Shown here one piece after another: positions 31,063 through 43,359 of a stretch of 64,000 bases of DNA. Position numbers and translations under genes: made by a program. Source of the DNA: Triatoma infestans (lineage: Eukaryota; Arthropoda; Insecta; Hemiptera; Reduviidae); the NCBI GenBank assembly GCA_011037195.1, contig JAAEAF010001136.1, positions 1-64,000 on the forward strand, given 5' to 3'. The notes below the pieces were generated by a model. It did no database searches. It saw nothing but the letters and a program-made list of their open reading frames with translations, and had not been told where the DNA came from. Numbering within the stretch: position 1 is the stretch's first letter; the number at the start of each line of letters is the position of its first letter.

Positions 31063-33033
31063 ACATTTATATAAAGGAATAAACAGCCAATAAATAACCA
31101 CAACGAATTCTAGTTATTAATTAATTGATCCCTCCACCTATAATATCTGGAGCGTTCGTAAAGCGAATGAGTAAAATAAAATTAAAATTTGAATAATCGT
31201 ATATATAACTGTACAAAATAAACATCATATTCTCTCTAGCTATTTATTACTAATACATACAACTATTATGTTTTCTCTCGTGTTAGTGTGTGTGGATTCT
31301 GTCTCTCGCTCTGCTGGTCTGTTAGTGCGCACATTAGCTAGTTGAATTTATATCACTTTTGGTGTGGCCACCAACTTGAACATTACTAGACATTTCTTTA
31401 TACGTCTGTGTACTATCATCACCAATTTAAAACATTGTGAACTTGCAGTGCTACCATCCTCTTAAACTTTTGTACATCAGCGTACCGTCATCATCATCAT
31501 CATTACCAACACGAACAACATTATTTTCTATCAACCATTATCTATACCAGAGTGGGATGTACGTGAGTACGGACGACACCGGCCCAGCTCCAGTAACATC
31601 TTTATCTATTAATTTCAGGCGAGAGAGACAGAGATAACATAATATAAAATCACCTTTCACTAATAAATGCAAACATTGTTCAGCTTTTACATTATATCAA
31701 TTTGTAGGTTGGTTCATGTTCCCTTTATTTTTTTTTTGCTAAATACAGTCCACTTTAAAATAACAAGTGTATCTTTGTTCATTTTATTTAAATTGACGGT
31801 ACAATAATTATAGAGGAACAACCAATCTACCTATTGGCCGTAGCAATATCTAAAAGTATTATTCTTTTGATATTCAGAATATAAATTAAAGATCCAAAAA
31901 TTTTAGTTTCAGCAATTCAGTGCCTAAAAGAGTATTGAACATGTACATTATAATGTATTAATGGATGTCAGAAATTATATCTATAGATATAATTTGAAGA
32001 AAATTATGATTTGAAAGAAAAATGCAAGTTGGTTGGCAAAAAGGATAAAACCCAGGTAGAAGACCACCGTTAGAAGAGAGGTCATAAAACTTAATTAGCT
32101 TTGTCTTTTGCCCCTTCTCACAGGGGAGGATTTGAACTACATGGGAGATTCTTTCATGGGAGAGTCTAAATTCTGCTTTAAAACTGGACAGTCTGAATTA
32201 GACATTGAACCAGAACACTTATATCAGGAATCGCTCTCTTAAATTCAGTGCCAGTTTTAGTGTTAACATTTGAGTTTCAAACAATCTAGCTACTAGTTAT
32301 GTGTTTCCTTGCATTCATAAGTTAATTCAAGATCAAAATTGATAATCATCTTGTAAATTTAATAATTTGATGTATAGTTAAATTGTTTATTTAAAAGTGG
32401 TTCGCATTCTCTATTTCTAATACTTCTATCTCTATCTACAACATACACACAAGCCCTTTACAAAACTGCTCACGCCACAAGCTACCACACAAACACACAT
32501 CACCACCAACTACATTTTAATAATAAATAGATTTTTCCATATAACAAAATGATCTTTATCGTTGTGCTAGGTAAATACAATTATATATTAAAATATACAA
32601 AAATTAATGTTTTCGAATTTCTTTAAAGAAGATAAATAAATAAATAAATAATTCACCACTTTCTCTCACTGCTGATTCAAAATTTCTTTGAACTCAAAAT
32701 TCTGCTCATCCCGACCGGGAGTGAATGTAATGACATTGTAGTCCAAAAACGCGTCAATAACAGTGAACCAATCCCGTACAACATTTCTAATTTCCTTTCT
32801 TTCAACAATTCAACAATTCAATTCAATTTCAACAATTCTTTTTCTTTTTTTTAAATGTTTCATATAAAAATGATAAACAAAATCTGAGCAGTCAGCTTTC
32901 CAAGTTTAAATGAAAATTGTGTTTACGGAAAAATCCCCCCCCCCCAAATAAAAAACTTTCTATAAACCGATGTTGTTCAAATTTGGAAATCAATGCTACC
33001 AATCTATACTAATATTATATTATTATTATTATT
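31063..33033. other. AT-rich DNA, family R fragment at 32860-33020, otherwise nothing recognised
   Basis: A short ATC repeat lies near 31490 and tttcatataaaaatgataaa near 32858 belongs to family R. No coding signal seen. Confidence 0.45.
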
Positions 33034-33422
33034 GTAATGGTTAATAAAATGTAAATGAACCTTATAACAGCCAATCTTTATTGTTATAACCTCCTTACAA
33101 TTCCCAACGTTTCTGCACTCCACGTGCCATTTTCATAGGGAATAATCTATTTTTTGTTATAACATTACTGAAATTACAATTAAATTTTATTACATATGAT
33201 TTTTTCATTTTGTACAAACTTTATACTGTATCACATATTTTACAAAACAAAAAAATCATATGTAATAAATTTTAATTGTAATTTCAGTAATGTTATAACA
33301 ACAAATAGATTATTCATTATGAAAATGGCACGTGGAGTGCAGAAACATTGGGAATTGTAAGGAGGTTATAACAATAAAGATTGGCTGTTATAAGGTTCAT
33401 TTACGTTTTATTAACCATTACA
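33034..33422. repeat. Foldback family D, near-perfect palindrome
   Basis: The left arm 33034-33219 and right arm about 33241-33422 are inverted with few mismatches: CCTTATAACAGCCAATCTTT against its inverse, CATTACTGAAATTACAATTA against TAATTGTAATTTCAGTAATG. The spacer is about 20 bp. Each arm holds CAACGTTTCTGCACTCCACG or its inverse, the D version of the hairpin-plus-GAAAC motif. A TTA microsatellite lies on each side. Confidence 0.88.
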
Positions 33423-33489
33423 ACAAGTATAAAACAGCTATAATAGTTACCACAATTAACAAGAAATTATTATTATTATTATTATTGTT

Positions 33490-34600
33490 ATTATAAGTAA
33501 TTTATTAAGAATAGTATAATGGAATGATAAAATCTTACAACAATTAACTGTACAACAAAATAAGTAAATGAAAATAGAAAAGTCCAAGAGCATGGCGATA
33601 AGCCGTCTGCCAGAGTTTACAGCCATAAAAAGAAATATAAGAAAACAAAAAAAAAATTATAACAAATCTAAAACAAAATCGAATTAAATCGATAAGAAAG
33701 TAAATAAAAGTGTAAACATATCTGTAGTGATTAAATAATACAAACTTAATTTCATGAATTAAAATGGAAAAGCCGAATAATTGACCAAAATAATCTGAGA
33801 CCCCTATTGTGCCTAATTCTCTAAGCGTGGCGAGCATAAGCAATTAAAGGATGACAAAGCAGTTGTCCAGCTAATTAATAATTTCTCCTTCGGAAACAGA
33901 ACATTTGCCAAGATAGAAAAGCCGCACATTCTGCTAAGAAATGAAACAAATCCTCTCTGGCAATTACAAAGAGGACACCTATCTCGTCCTGAATCTTTCT
34001 CCATCCAAGGGATTCCATTTAAGTATAACATGTTCAGCTCTTAGTTTCAGCAACCAATATATTTCTAAGAGTTTGAGGTTATCAAAGAGGGACGACGTTA
34101 CAAAAGACTTATAATCAGTGATTAATGTTTAAGAAAGCGATCAAAGTCCCTTGTATGACAATATGACCCTTCTAGGATAAAGGGCCTAATTTTATTAAGT
34201 AAGTTCGAATGTTGTTCGCTCAATTTATCTCGATCATTAAGAAGTACAAGATAGGTCACTGAAAAAAAAAATCACGTGCCAACGAAAGCCAATGATTAAA
34301 CCAAAACAGTTTCTTCTGAATTATTTCGGTTGCAACAATTTTTGGCAGACGATGTTTGTCAAGAGCTAGAGTTCTAAGGCAAAATTTGATGTGGTGAGCA
34401 AAGTGAAGGTCTCTAACGTTTCAAGAGCACTGTCAATCGATAAAACATAATTAGGCGTAGGAGAGGGAAGAGAGAATAATATTTTTAAGAAAAATCACAT
34501 TCTTACGTTGAAAGTCCCAAATTTTGGAACCCTTAAGATAGATAGAACTGCTCGTGACATACTTGAAAATTTTATATTTGGCGTAGAGAGGAACTACTAA
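33490..34600 (-). mobile_element. Heavily decayed LINE of the same lineage as the intact LINE
   Basis: On the minus strand the order of pieces follows the C-terminal third of the 41.8-kb LINE ORF2: KYKIFKYVTSSS and GSKIWDF, then SLPSPTPNYVLSIDS (there YLPQNTPNYFIYLET), and later LYLNGIPW with RCPLCNCQ (there LLNLN and LCSLCN). Stops and shifts are frequent. An old copy, with 3' end around 33.5-33.8 kb. Confidence 0.5.
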
Positions 34601-35744
34601 CATTATATATGTAGATGTTTAAGTATTATATATAATTATACATTTTACGCTATTGTTACACCACTTACCGCCCCCTTCCCCTCCAAAAAAACGATTTTCC
34701 TAAGGAAATGTTTTAAATAATAGTGATAGGTATTTATGCATGTAGATGGTATAAGGAAGTTAAGAGAAAAAACGCGAAAATCTAAAAAAAAAAAAAAAAA
34801 AAAAACCATTCAGCGAAGTGTAACAATCATCACATATTGATGAATTTTGACAATAAATTTGTCTAAATGTGGTGGTGGTACTTTAACTAAAATAAGTTTG
34901 AGCTATCTGCGATTCTTAGCCACAGAGACACAAACACACTCACCAGACCATTCGCTAAATCATTTGTTTTTCATACTCAGGGCCACTCCTCTTAATAGGA
35001 GTAAGCGAGAGTACAAAGTTGTGTAATTTACAATGAATAAGAACAAAAACTTAATGAATAATATTCTTCTGAACAATTCTTAAGAGTCTTCCCCAATCAA
35101 CTCTCATTTCTATCTATTGAAGTGAATTATTCATTCTGAAACTAATTAGAATTCATGGGAAATATGTTGGTGCAATACAATTATTCATTTAAACAAATCA
35201 ATGCTACACGTATCACAAAAAATTTCATATTTGTTTGTAGAAAACATAAAAAAAAAAAAATGTTATGTCATACATCCAGATTCTCTTATTTCTAATTGAT
35301 ATATATTCTTCAAATTTGGAATTTTTACCAAATATTTAGTGCCCTTATTATTGCATTTGTTGTTGGTGAAAACTCAGCATTCAGAGCCTTAAACTTAGAA
35401 TACTTAAAAGAGTTTTCTCCTTGGTTGGATCGCTGCTATTATTGAAAAAATATTGCAAAGAACACTTCGAATTAAAGATGAACATTAATACAAAGACTGA
35501 AACCAGTATAGCCTAGAGAAGAAACATGATGTAATTAGAATTTTACCAGAGTGTATGGGCGCCATGCCGTTATCAAGCTTAAAAAAAAAAGCAAAAAAAA
35601 AAAAGAACAGGCCTTCTAAAATGCTTCCAAAAGCCATTCCCATATGAATATTTCAAATAAATCTGTAGATTTAAATATTTTAGTTAAAACTAGGTTATTA
35701 TAAAATATTTTGTTTTATTTAAATTTGAATATACAAACGTTTGT
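34601..35744. repeat. Family R copy (34680-35010), then AT-rich DNA
   Basis: AAATAATAGTGATAGGTATT near 34712 and TTTTCATACTCAGGGCCACT ... TCCTCTTAATAGGAGTAAGC near 34968-35008 are the two halves of family R in the order seen at 24 kb. The rest shows nothing recognisable. Confidence 0.5.
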
Positions 35745-35987
35745 CCTTACGCGTTGCTCTAGTGGCTAGCGCACTTGCCTTTCGGGCGAGAATTCATGGT
35801 TCGATTACCGTGAAGGCAAAGTCGGTGTTGACCCAGCATCGTGATAAAAAGTGGAAAGCTACAGTTAGTAGCGCCCTAGGTAGGGAAGGCCGGAACTAAA
35901 CGGCATGCTTACCACGAGCAAACCATCGTTTGGGAAGCCTTGGCCCTTCATGGGCTGTTGCGCCATAGGATTTTTTTAGGGTTATAA
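35745..35987 (+). repeat. tRNA-derived SINE, copy 1, with 10-bp TSD
   Basis: AAACGTTTGT flanks the element (35735-35744 and 35988-35997). The head has a pol III A-box-like TCTAGTGGCTAGCGCACTTG and, about 35 bp later, the B box GGTTCGATTACC. The 3' end TGGGCTGTTGCGCCATAGG matches the 3' end of the RTE copy at 58351-58368. A second copy is at 50591-50826. About 243 bp. Confidence 0.85.
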
Positions 35988-36239
35988 AAACGTTTGTTTG
36001 AATCTTATTGTTGTAAATATAAATCTTAATTTTCTACCACTTTCAACTACCTCTCGGCAAACATTTCAATTTGATGATGGCACTCAATCCTTTGGTATAG
36101 AGGCGAAAATCTCTTTACAACTTAATGGGACTACTTCATAATTTTCAAAATGCTGTCTTTTAAGAAAATGAGGCATTGATCGGGAAATACCATATAATCG
36201 GATGGTACAACATCAGCGATATAGGCAGATTGAGATAAA

Positions 36240-36890
36240 ACGATTAGTCCCTCAAATTCTGTTAATTTTACCTGAGTCAAAGTGAACTATGAGCAGGAGC
36301 ATTATCAATTTGCAGAATAGATTTATTTCGGTTAATTAAAAAGGTGTAACTACTTGCTTTTGAGACTTCATGAACTCTATGCAAGCAGCTCAGTATATAG
36401 TTCAGAGCAACAGTTCTGGAGTCTGGAACAATCTCAAAATTGAAAATAACTTCAAATGTTCCACAAAAGCAAAAGCCTGACTTTTCCATCTAACTTCAGG
36501 TTGGACTACACGGTCTTATGGTAGCCACTGCTGAAGATTGTTTGGATTTCAAAAGTATCCACTTTTTATCATATGTAATTATTCTTTTCCAAAACCAGTT
36601 ATTTTTTGATGTTAGAGCAAATTTTGTCTTAAATTTCAAATAGCAAGCTTTCGCGGAAAATTTGGACACAGACACACGTATTTCCTTACATTGGTCACAA
36701 ACGGTCGTATGCTTCACACATTCGAGCAATAAATACCTTTATCATTGACAATCGAAGGACCAGTAATCTTAGTTCAGCTCTAAGATTTCGAAAATTTGAC
36801 ACGATTCCAATACTTCCTCTTAATAGGAGTAAGAGATAGTAAGAAGCAAAAAAAAATATATAAAAATGGTCTTTTTGCGGCGCAATCACA
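36240..36890 (-). mobile_element. Mariner transposase remnant
   Basis: On the minus strand: FWKRIITYDKKWILL (mariner ITGDEKWVLY with the catalytic Asp), then IFNFEIVPDSRTVALNYI and FLINRNKSILQIDNAPAHSS (LLQHDNARPHTA, second catalytic Asp). The pieces lie in two frames (36729-36496 and 36489-36277). N- and C-termini and inverted repeats are not visible. Dead copy. Confidence 0.75.
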
Positions 36891-38629
36891 TTCTATAAAC
36901 CCCCGAAAATGATCTAAAATAGCGTCTAATTTTTCATCTGCGTACAATAATACCTACTTTTTCAGCTCAACGCCCAATTCCAAAGACGTAGTGAATGAGA
37001 ACTGAAGCCCATAAACTATTGTTAATGTTATTCCAACAATTATAAATTTAGCAGTTATCGGTGAATCTTGAACTGGGAACTGGGTTGTATGACAGATACA
37101 ACACCATGCTCATTATAAAACTCCATGCACTCAATAAACCTGCCTGCTTATAGGTAAGATCGTACTATACTCAAAGTCAACAAACCAGCAGCATACACCC
37201 TGGAGATCTATCGTGTCTCCAGTTGTTTACCACGAGGATAAGACCTCTTAAGGTATAGAGCAAATCTACTTCTCTACAAAAATTTCAAATATTAGGAAGG
37301 TACTAAGGAGGTTATCTTTTTCTCCAATACTCGATATGCCAATACTCTAAATCTTCTTTGGAATTCTTAGGTCAGTCAAGAGGTGTACCAAAGTCTCCTC
37401 AAATCTTCAAGTGCCTCCTAAATCTAAACTACCACATAGGAAAACCTATCACTATCCTTCCTCTGTGCAAGCCTCCTTTTCATCCTCGTTAAATATTCGG
37501 AAAATTCACTCTATTACCGGTGGCAGGACTGTTTGATGTCACTGATAAAATGATACAAAACCAACAATTCATTATTTGCAACTTTCACTCTACAATCACG
37601 CTGGTAATCATGTTTTGAATAAATTTCTTGACTTTAAAACAATTCTGGATTATTGTTGGATGTTCTGGTATAAATTAAGCGAATATGTCAACAAAGAACT
37701 GTATTAAAAATATCATAGTTATTCCAACCAATACATACTAATACGTATAACCTCAAGGCTTATTCATTTTACCAACTGTTATAAATAATTCAAGTCCCCC
37801 TGTCTTATCTCAATGTAAGCCGGCTAGACTATCATAGTAGAAATTGTAAAGACTCGTAAGTTTTTAGTAAACTTAATAGTGAGCAATTTTAATGAGAATA
37901 TTTAAAAATATTCATAAGGAAGTTTTAGATACTGAAAGCTTAAAATATGATTGTTGAAAGTTTCCTAGAAAGTGTAAGTTAAGAAATTCTCTTTATTTAT
38001 AACATGAGAGCTTAGGAACTTGTATTGCACTTTGAAGAAGTATTCACATATTTCATATTATACAATATTACAACCTGGAAGTCATAAAGTATTGGTAAAA
38101 CAATTCTTTGCGAAGCGGCAAGAAGTAGGACAACTCATTTATGAAATTAATATTGTTTTGCTGTAAATAGAAAATTTATGTCCAATTTTCTTGAAGTATG
38201 ATGTAGTCTTTGAAAAGAAAAATCTAATATCGTTTATCCTTTTAAACTTATTTCCTTACATTTTCAGAAAAAATATTACAGAATTCTAATATTAGCTTTA
38301 AAAATTAGTGCATATAATAGATATTGTAATAAATCATAAGTTCCCCTCATATTGCTTATAATTTGATTTAAGTGGTTGATTTTTTGTAAATGGAGATAAA
38401 TTAATTGTAAAATCTTGTTTTTAAGCGATCCAGATACTAAACTATCAGCTGAAGAATTCCTTTTTCATAAATGCTCTTCATAATTATTTTCCTTTTTTTT
38501 TTACAGCGAATAGGTAATCTTTAACCTAATTTTTTCGATTCATTATGGAATGGTAGTGATAAGCTGCTTAAACCATCTTCCATCCATCAAACCATCTTCA
38601 ATGTTGTACTAAATATTTAACTTGAACAA
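36891..38629. other. AT-rich DNA without recognised genes
   Basis: A short stretch at about 37230-37300 resembles 39335-39405 of the RNase H LINE (tagagcaaatctacttctct ... gaaggtactaa), probably a tiny fragment of the same family. Nothing else seen. Confidence 0.4.
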
Positions 38630-39860
38630 AAGATCCAGATCAATGGAAGGAGTGCATCATTTGTCCACAACATAAAAAAGGGACATTCCCAACTGTGTTT
38701 ATTACCGTAAGAATAACTCTGTTTGCTATGTACATATAAAGTTGTCTAATTTACTGCAAATAAAATTTTGCCATTTGCGGAGTGAGAAACTGGCAAATAA
38801 CAGACGGGATTTAGAAGAGGCAAATCCATGATGGATCAAATTTTCAGTCTTAGAACCATCCTGGAAAAATTAATGAAATTCAAAATGACCATCCATACGG
38901 ATGGATCGAAGACCCTCGACGTAATTGGGGCGGAGATGTTTGAATCAAGGACCAAACACTCAGAACCCATAGGTCTGGATTTTTCTAGCATCTTCCAGGC
39001 GAAAATATACATAATTGGAAAACGCGTTCAATTCAAACTCGATAGGGGGGATATCGGTACCAGGAGATTGTAATCCTTCCCGATAGTCAGGCATGTTCAC
39101 ATGTAATAGCAGGAAGTTCTCATGTAATAGCTTTCAAATGGTTTGGGAATGCCTAGGTAAGCTTATTAACAAATTAAACTTTTATTGGGTTTAGAGCATG
39201 TTGGCATTGAAGGGAATGAGATGGCCGACGCTCTGGTAAGGCGGGGATGCTAGATCTCCACTTCTGGAGCCTGAACCATTTTGTGAGTTCAGCGATCAGT
39301 CTTTCCTAGAGGAACTCAAAAGGAAGGAGAAAACCTCTCAAGCTATAGAGCACCACTTTCATATCTACTTCTCTATGAAATTTCAAAAATTGAGAAGGTA
39401 CTAAATATGGACAAGAAACTATTAACACTGGTATTCCTTCCAAGGACTGAGGAAGGCAAGAGGTCTGCTTGGGGAATTATAACCCAGGAAGGTCGGAAGC
39501 ATGCCATTGGGCTCAGTAACAATAATATCCGCATTCTTAAGGGTTTCCTCACAGGGCATTGTAGACTCAGAGGCCCGGAGAGTGATAGCATGTGCACCGT
39601 GGGAAGATGGAAGAAATTCCAATACATCTCCTAACGGACTGCGATGCTGCCATTCAGAGAAGATTCAGGAACCTGGATAGTTACCAGTAATAGGTGGGGA
39701 ACTTATCCTCCCTAAAGCTCTCCGGGTTATAAGGATTCCATAGGGAACTTAACCTGGTGGGGGTGCTGTAGGATAGTCTATGGCACCAGAAGGCATAGCA
39801 CAATAATAGACCGCCAGGTTGCAGTGCAACGGGCCATATCACACAAAAAAAAAAAAAAAA
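38630..39860 (+). mobile_element. RNase H-bearing LINE, degraded copy with internal deletion
   Basis: RT motifs appear first (a WKECII..HKKGTFP stretch near 38650, then GFRRGKSMMDQIFSLRTILE at about 38810-38875). The frame then jumps straight to the RNase H start (TIHTDGSKTLDVIGAEMFES at about 38890). Further on are HVGIEGNEMADALVRRG (about 39190) and FLTGHCRLRGPESDSMC (about 39545). The 3' UTR ends in an A run at 39843-39860 and matches 17555-17740. Several frameshifts; the palm of the RT, including YADD, is deleted. Confidence 0.75.
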
Positions 39861-40937
39861 ATGTATTTTAAAATTAAAGCCTTATAAAAGACAGAAAATA
39901 CTTTAAAAAAACGGTATAATCAAGATTATTTTTATTGATCGAACCTAACCAATAAGTATTCATTATAATTTAATAAAGGTCAATACAAACCATTTTCTAG
40001 TAAGAAGCTGAATGTGCTCTAAAGAATACATTAACAAGTAAACGGAATTCATTTGGTTGGATCATAAGCTTGAAACATAAGTTTGAAATATTGCAAGCAT
40101 GTTTGAAATATATTTACCAACAACTTGTTGCTAGGGTTGTTGCAATCACATGGATCTCAATATGCCATGAACTTCCTCACACTTTTTTCTTTTACTTTAT
40201 AAAATTATCACAAATTTATGACAATCTTCTAACAAAAGAAAATTGCTATAATATACATAATGCAAATAATAGCGCTTATTTTCATATGAATCAATTATAT
40301 TTTTCTTCTCTCTTTAGACTTAATATGGTACAATAATTGTTTGATTTAACAAGGCGGATTTCATATCAACTATCGAACAGATACTTGGGCCGAGGTGGTT
40401 GGCAATGAAGTAGGTAAGTTTGAAAGGGTTGGTGGTTCGTGTAAGTTCCATAAAAGACATACAGTGTGTCCTCGACTTAAAATGAGAAAACTTCATGGTA
40501 AGATAATTTACATTAAAGAATCATATTTTTTTTAAAAGAATAAATAATATATCCAGAAATTAGAATCTTGGATATCCGGTGAAATCTTGAGATATCAAAA
40601 ATTGGATATGGGATATAATATTTCCTCCTAATAGGAGTAAGAGAAAGTAATTAGTCTTATTGAAAAGTTTGAAGTAAAGAATCAACCATTTGTTAGCAAA
40701 AATTTTTCGACTTCTAGTTGTAGTATTAATCGCAATGCTTAATACTATTATATTGTGTGCAGTTGTAGAATGCATAATGTATCGTAATTTTTGTATAAAA
40801 AAAAAAAAATTGGTAAATATTTTTTAAAGTCGAATGTTTTCAAAATCCCAATTAGAACATCCAGCAAAGTTATAAAAACCGATTTTTGGAAGATAATAAT
40901 TCAGCAAGTTATGGAAGATTCCACTGGACCGTTCTTA
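39861..40937. other. AT-rich DNA with a family R fragment at 40590-40650
   Basis: TTTCCTCCTAATAGGAGTAAGAGAAAG is split here as tttcctcctaataggagtaa then gagaaagta, a family R hallmark. No coding signal. Confidence 0.4.
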
Positions 40938-41396
40938 TATGAAGGAAAAGGATTGTGAGATTCCGTCTTTTTAAAAAATAAGAAAACTTAAATTCTTGCC
41001 AACGTTTCGACAAATATATTGTCTTTTTCAAGGCATAAAAAAACAAAAAAAAAAAACTATCAAATAATCTTCAAAACATAACAAATTTAAAAACTTATTT
41101 AATAAATTTGGAAAATAAAAAGCTGAGAACACATCAACATCACAGAGAATAGTGAATAAATAAAATGTTTTATTAAAATGTGAAGTTTTATTTGTTCACT
41201 ATTCTCTGTGATGTTGTCAAATTTTTATTTTCTAAATTTATACATAAGTTTTTTAAATTTGTTTTGTTTTGAAGATTATTTGATAGTTTTTTTTTTATGC
41301 CTTGAAAAAGACAATATATTTGTCGAAACGTTGGCAAGAATTTAAGTTTTCTTACTTTTTTAAAAAACCGACTCTCACAATCCTTTTCCTTCATTC
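40938..41396. repeat. Foldback family E, long near-perfect palindrome
   Basis: Arms of about 210-225 bp (40938-41165 and about 41186-41396) around a spacer of about 20 bp. Outer ends are GAAGGAAAAGGATTGTGAGA against TCACAATCCTTTTCCTTC. Each arm has GCCAACGTTTCGACAAATAT or its inverse, the E version of the stem-plus-GAAACGTTGG motif. No coding capacity; the open frame on the minus strand is a by-product. Confidence 0.88.
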
Positions 41397-41399
41397 AGC

Positions 41400-41841
41400 A
41401 AGTGTCGAGAATAATATATTGGATGAAAAAAAAGTTTATCTAGACTGGAATTTGTGGTTATTTATCTGAGATATATTAGCCGGAAAATATACTAAAAAGT
41501 ATATGCAAGTTTGATGCGAAGTTTGTAACACTCCCTTGACCGTTAAACATATCCTAGTAGAATGTAAGACATATGTAGCAGCTCGAACAAAACTAAGGAT
41601 ATCTAGCAGCATTAAGGATGTATTGAAAGATGATTTAGACAATGTGAATAAAATTTTTCAATATTTAAAACAAATATCGCTATTCCAGCATATTTAAATC
41701 TGTATATGTCTAGGTAATGATGCACATTAATATAGAGAAAAGCATAGCTGGAACGTGTATATAATATATATAGGTCTTGTTTATGGTGTATATAGGATAG
41801 GTTTGTGTATATAATGTAAATAGATCATATGTTCAGATTGT
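41400..41841 (+). mobile_element. LINE 3' fragment (I-like), interrupted by the intact LINE
   Basis: 41500-41697 encodes a C-terminal Cys/His cluster (VCNTPLTVKHILVECKTYVA) and a stop, as in I-type LINEs. The 3' UTR continues to the insertion point and resumes at 46968-47385, ending ggtgcaaaggacctcagctg ... gcaccttag and a long A-rich tail. The intact LINE therefore landed inside this older element. Confidence 0.65.
41828..41841 (+). repeat. Left TSD of the intact LINE
   Basis: TATGTTCAGATTGT, repeated exactly at 46954-46967. Confidence 0.93.
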
Positions 41842-42465
41842 GAGTTCACATCGAGCGTTCATAGTATTAACATCGTGTCTCGTATTTTTTCTGTAAAAAA
41901 GTTAGTAAGCGTGAGTGTATTGTTTCCAAAATTTGGATAGTTATAAAACTCAGTGTCTGGCTTAATACCACAAAAAATCAAGAATTTTCATCGAGTGGAT
42001 TTCGAGAAAATAAGGTGAAAGTTTTTTAACTATAGATATTAGCTAGGAACTTGATTGTGCATGAAAATTACGTAGCAGATGACGTGCTAACTGACGAAGT
42101 ACGTGACGTAGTATATGACACAGTGCTTGCGTATGTGTAGTGAGTCATAATCCCATATAGTAAATAACTACGGTTTTAATAATATTTTGAATGGTGATTA
42201 CTGATTACAAACATATCTGGTAGAAGGCAGTTTTGTCGTAGGTCAAGGTCAGATTTATTGAAGTAGTTTTAAACTATTTCAATCCGACATACGGCTAATC
42301 TAATAAAAAGGACATAATTCCTTAAATTAATAATAAATAGTAGATTTTTTCAATAAATTAAACTATTTCTGAAATAAATAAAATAAATTAAAACTTTTAA
42401 ACTAATAAATTAGACTTACTGCCAACCTTAAAATAAGGGGAAAAACGTTATTAAATTAATGTTTA
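41842..42465 (+). promoter_or_regulatory. 5' UTR of the intact LINE (probable internal promoter)
   Basis: A complete 5' end next to the TSD implies transcription started at the first base, so the promoter should lie within this 624-bp stretch. No TATA box is placed for it, as is usual for LINE internal promoters. Inference. Confidence 0.5.
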
Positions 42466-43359
42466 ATGTCAAGTTCAATAGAAAATAGCACTGTAAAAGT
42501 AAAAAGCAACGCAACACCGATTCAAGAAAATAAGACACCCAAAAGAACGAGATCATCTCCTGAATTAAGGGGAGAATATTGTAAAATTAGAAGAGGAGAA
42601 GTAGTAGAATTGGCAAAGGCTAAAGAGGAAGTACTCAGTAAAATGGATTATGGGGAATTAAAAAAACTATTCTCGGACATAATTGACGCAAAAGGACTAG
42701 CCACAAGAAGTGACCTAAAAGAAATTGTCAGCCAAATAGTTGAATTAAAAGAAGAAAACCGGAATCTTAGGCAGGAAATAAAAATGATTAAGCAGGATAA
42801 TGAAACAAAAAATAAAAGGTTGGAAGTCCTGGAAAACCATATCAAAAGTAAGAATTTAATTTTCCGGGGCATTGATTGTAAAGAGAAAGATGTAAATAGT
42901 TTTTGTAAGGATGTGTTAGAAGTGAATGCTGAGGGTAAGGTTGAAGATATATACGAAATTGGAAAAGAGACTCAAGGTAAGAGGCCGGTAAAAGTGGTTT
43001 TTAATTCAAAGGCGACTGTTAGAGAAATTCTAAAAAACACTAAAAAGCTAAAGGGTACTGGCTTCTCTGTGGATAGGGACTACACGTGGGTGGTGAGAAT
43101 CCGAAGAAAAAGTCTGTTATGGGTAAGAAGGGGCATTCTAAGTAGAAACAAGAATATCAGGTGTTATGTTCGAGGAGATGTTCTAATAGTGGAGGGAAGA
43201 GAATTTGGTTGGAGTGAGGAGAAAGGTATCGTGTGTAAGGATCAAGAAGAAGAAGCCTACCTGAAGAACCTTCTGGGCGAGGACGAGTGGTGGAGATGTA
43301 AGGCTGAGGCAGCAAGTCAAGATTCCAACGGCAAAGCTATGACAGGAAATAATAAGTAG
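42466..43359 (+). CDS. LINE ORF1 protein, 297 aa, coiled coil plus RRM-like domain
   Basis: ATG at 42466, UAG stop at 43357-43359. Residues 1-45 are basic and Ser/Thr-rich (KTPKRTRSSPELR). Residues about 83-130 form a coiled coil (LKEIVSQIVELKEENRNLRQ and on). Residues about 129-205 look like the RRM of L1 ORF1p (NLIFRGIDCKE; EDIYEIGKE; RPVKVVF). The remaining part is a basic C-terminal domain (VVRIRRKSLLWVRRGILS). No CCHC zinc knuckles are present. Known role of the type: trimeric RNA-binding chaperone in the retrotransposition complex. The stop is the only break between this frame and ORF2. Confidence 0.88.
   Translation: MSSSIENSTVKVKSNATPIQENKTPKRTRSSPELRGEYCKIRRGEVVELAKAKEEVLSKMDYGELKKLFSDIIDAKGLATRSDLKEIVSQIVELKEENRNLRQEIKMIKQDNETKNKRLEVLENHIKSKNLIFRGIDCKEKDVNSFCKDVLEVNAEGKVEDIYEIGKETQGKRPVKVVFNSKATVREILKNTKKLKGTGFSVDRDYTWVVRIRRKSLLWVRRGILSRNKNIRCYVRGDVLIVEGREFGWSEEKGIVCKDQEEEAYLKNLLGEDEWWRCKAEAASQDSNGKAMTGNNK

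Noticed and set aside
35750..35815. A tRNA gene at the SINE head
   Set aside because: Second copy at 50.6 kb, target duplications and a LINE-like tail show it is a SINE.
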